Translations under genes and position numbers: made by a program | In this document: positions 63,660-64,000 of the stretch, piece by piece | Layout: each line of letters begins with the position of its first letter | How positions within the stretch are numbered: the stretch's first letter is position 1 | Notes under the pieces: generated by a model | Told to the model about the DNA's origin: nothing | What the model saw: only the letters and a program-made list of their open reading frames with translations | The model's database searches: none | NCBI GenBank assembly: GCA_031366005.1 | Contig: JANLZB010000038.1 | Span: 68,658 to 132,657 of the forward strand | Source of the DNA: JANLUX01 sp031366005 | GTDB lineage: Bacteria; Bacteroidota; Bacteroidia; AKYH767-A; OLB10 | Length of the DNA: 64,000 bases | Direction of reading: 5' to 3'

Positions 63660-63722
63660 TTATGAGTTATGAATTTTGAGTTATGAATGACAACCCCATA
63701 ACTCAAAATTCATAACTCATAA
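63660..63722. repeat. Family H perfect palindrome before tRNA-Arg
   Basis: TTATGAGTTATGAATTTTGA then GTTATG (26 bases) pairs exactly with its inverse, ending CATAACTCATAA, around an 11-base spacer. It starts 60 bases from the thioesterase start and ends 13 bases before the tRNA. Confidence 0.9.
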
Positions 63723-63734
63723 TTTATTAAAAAT

Positions 63735-63808
63735 GCACCCGTAGTTCAATTGGATAGAATGACAGATTCCGGTTCTGTTGGTTGGGGGTTCGAATCCCTT
63801 CGGGTGCA
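63735..63808 (+). tRNA. tRNA-Arg (anticodon CCG)
   Basis: The acceptor arm GCACCCG pairs with CGGGTGC. The D arm GTTC/GAAT, anticodon stem ACAGA/TCTGT with loop TTCCGGT (anticodon CCG, reading CGG), a five-base variable region, and the T arm with loop TTCGAAT are complete. The CCA end is not encoded. The discriminator base is A. Confidence 0.93.
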
Positions 63809-63837
63809 CTACAAAAATTGAGAGGTTATTTTCTGTA

Positions 63838-64000
63838 TTATAGTTCTTCAAGTTCTTGCAGATAATCATACTGCAAATCCTCATGCAGTTTTTCAATAAC
63901 CACATTGATTTTTTTTAATTGGTTTTGATAGAGATTAATTAGTTGCTGACTGCTTTTAATGGGCAATCCCGAATCTTTTATTTGCTTGCAATAGTAAATC
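63838..64000 (-). CDS. C-terminal fragment of a gene continuing beyond the window
   Basis: The minus-strand frame reads CKQIKDSGLPIKSSQQLINL, then YQNQLKKINVVIEKLHEDLQ and YDYLQELEEL to a TAA at 63838. It is probably helical with coiled-coil character. The start lies outside the window, so its nature is unknown. It is the nearest gene to the tRNA-Arg on the other side. Confidence 0.5.
   Translation of the reverse strand, partial: IYYCKQIKDSGLPIKSSQQLINLYQNQLKKINVVIEKLHEDLQYDYLQELEEL

Noticed and set aside
1..64000. CRISPR array or prophage
   Set aside because: No regular direct repeats with unique spacers, and no capsid, terminase or integrase genes were seen. The short repeats are palindromic and scattered.

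Overview
This window is AT-rich chromosomal DNA from a member of the Bacteroidota. Seven predicted secreted proteins end in type IX secretion (T9SS) type A sorting tails. Promoter-like boxes of the TAnnTTTG type occur upstream of several genes. Many gene families are typical of the phylum: PKD and kelch repeat secreted proteins, HTTM, YitT, BrxA/B, DUF433/DUF5615 and DUF2281 modules. I cannot place it below phylum with confidence.

Layout. 1-7.1 kb: end of a secreted kelch protein, a trans-sulfuration enzyme, a lipoprotein, and a minus-strand operon pabB-tilS-membrane protein-deoxyhypusine-synthase-like gene. 7.1-14.5 kb: a frameshifted small gene, a YifB-type ATPase, a RelE/ParE toxin-antitoxin pair, an Abi/HEPN gene bracketed by two copies of the 3' end of pyruvate carboxylase, then the full pyruvate carboxylase gene. 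14.8-31.2 kb: T9SS cargo proteins, an HTTM/AlkD/DinB operon, a YitT protein, a group of very small genes, metG and a long minus-strand secreted protein. 31.3-37 kb: an S41 protease, a DUF433 antitoxin with a broken DUF5615 toxin, waaA, a PIN-domain module and a membrane/barrel protein. 37.2-48.7 kb: a plus-strand sugar-nucleotide cluster (aminotransferase, two nucleotide-sugar dehydrogenases, UDP-xylose-synthase-like SDR, acetyltransferase, oxidoreductase, galE, rfbB, a TviC/WbpP-like epimerase, a YwqE/CpsB-like phosphatase), with a DUF2281/PIN module inserted. 48.7-64 kb: housekeeping genes (trpS, plsC, gatC, bacilliredoxin), a response regulator, a five-heme secreted cytochrome next to an FG-GAP/UnbV protein, NhaD, two amino-acid permeases, a thioesterase and a tRNA-Arg.

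The most unusual theme is a population of short imperfect palindromic repeats of about nine families. They sit between genes and just 5' of start codons. They have also entered coding sequences in frame: pyruvate carboxylase and GalE share the same repeat-encoded peptide SLRGTKQS, MetG carries two composite insertions, and RfbB carries a heptamer-encoded insertion. The second notable theme is the 154-bp direct duplication of the pyruvate carboxylase 3' end around an abortive-infection gene. Its two copies differ mostly at synonymous positions, which suggests import of a gene end along with a defence gene rather than simple decay of a duplicate. Function assignments rest on motif recognition by eye; no database search was run.
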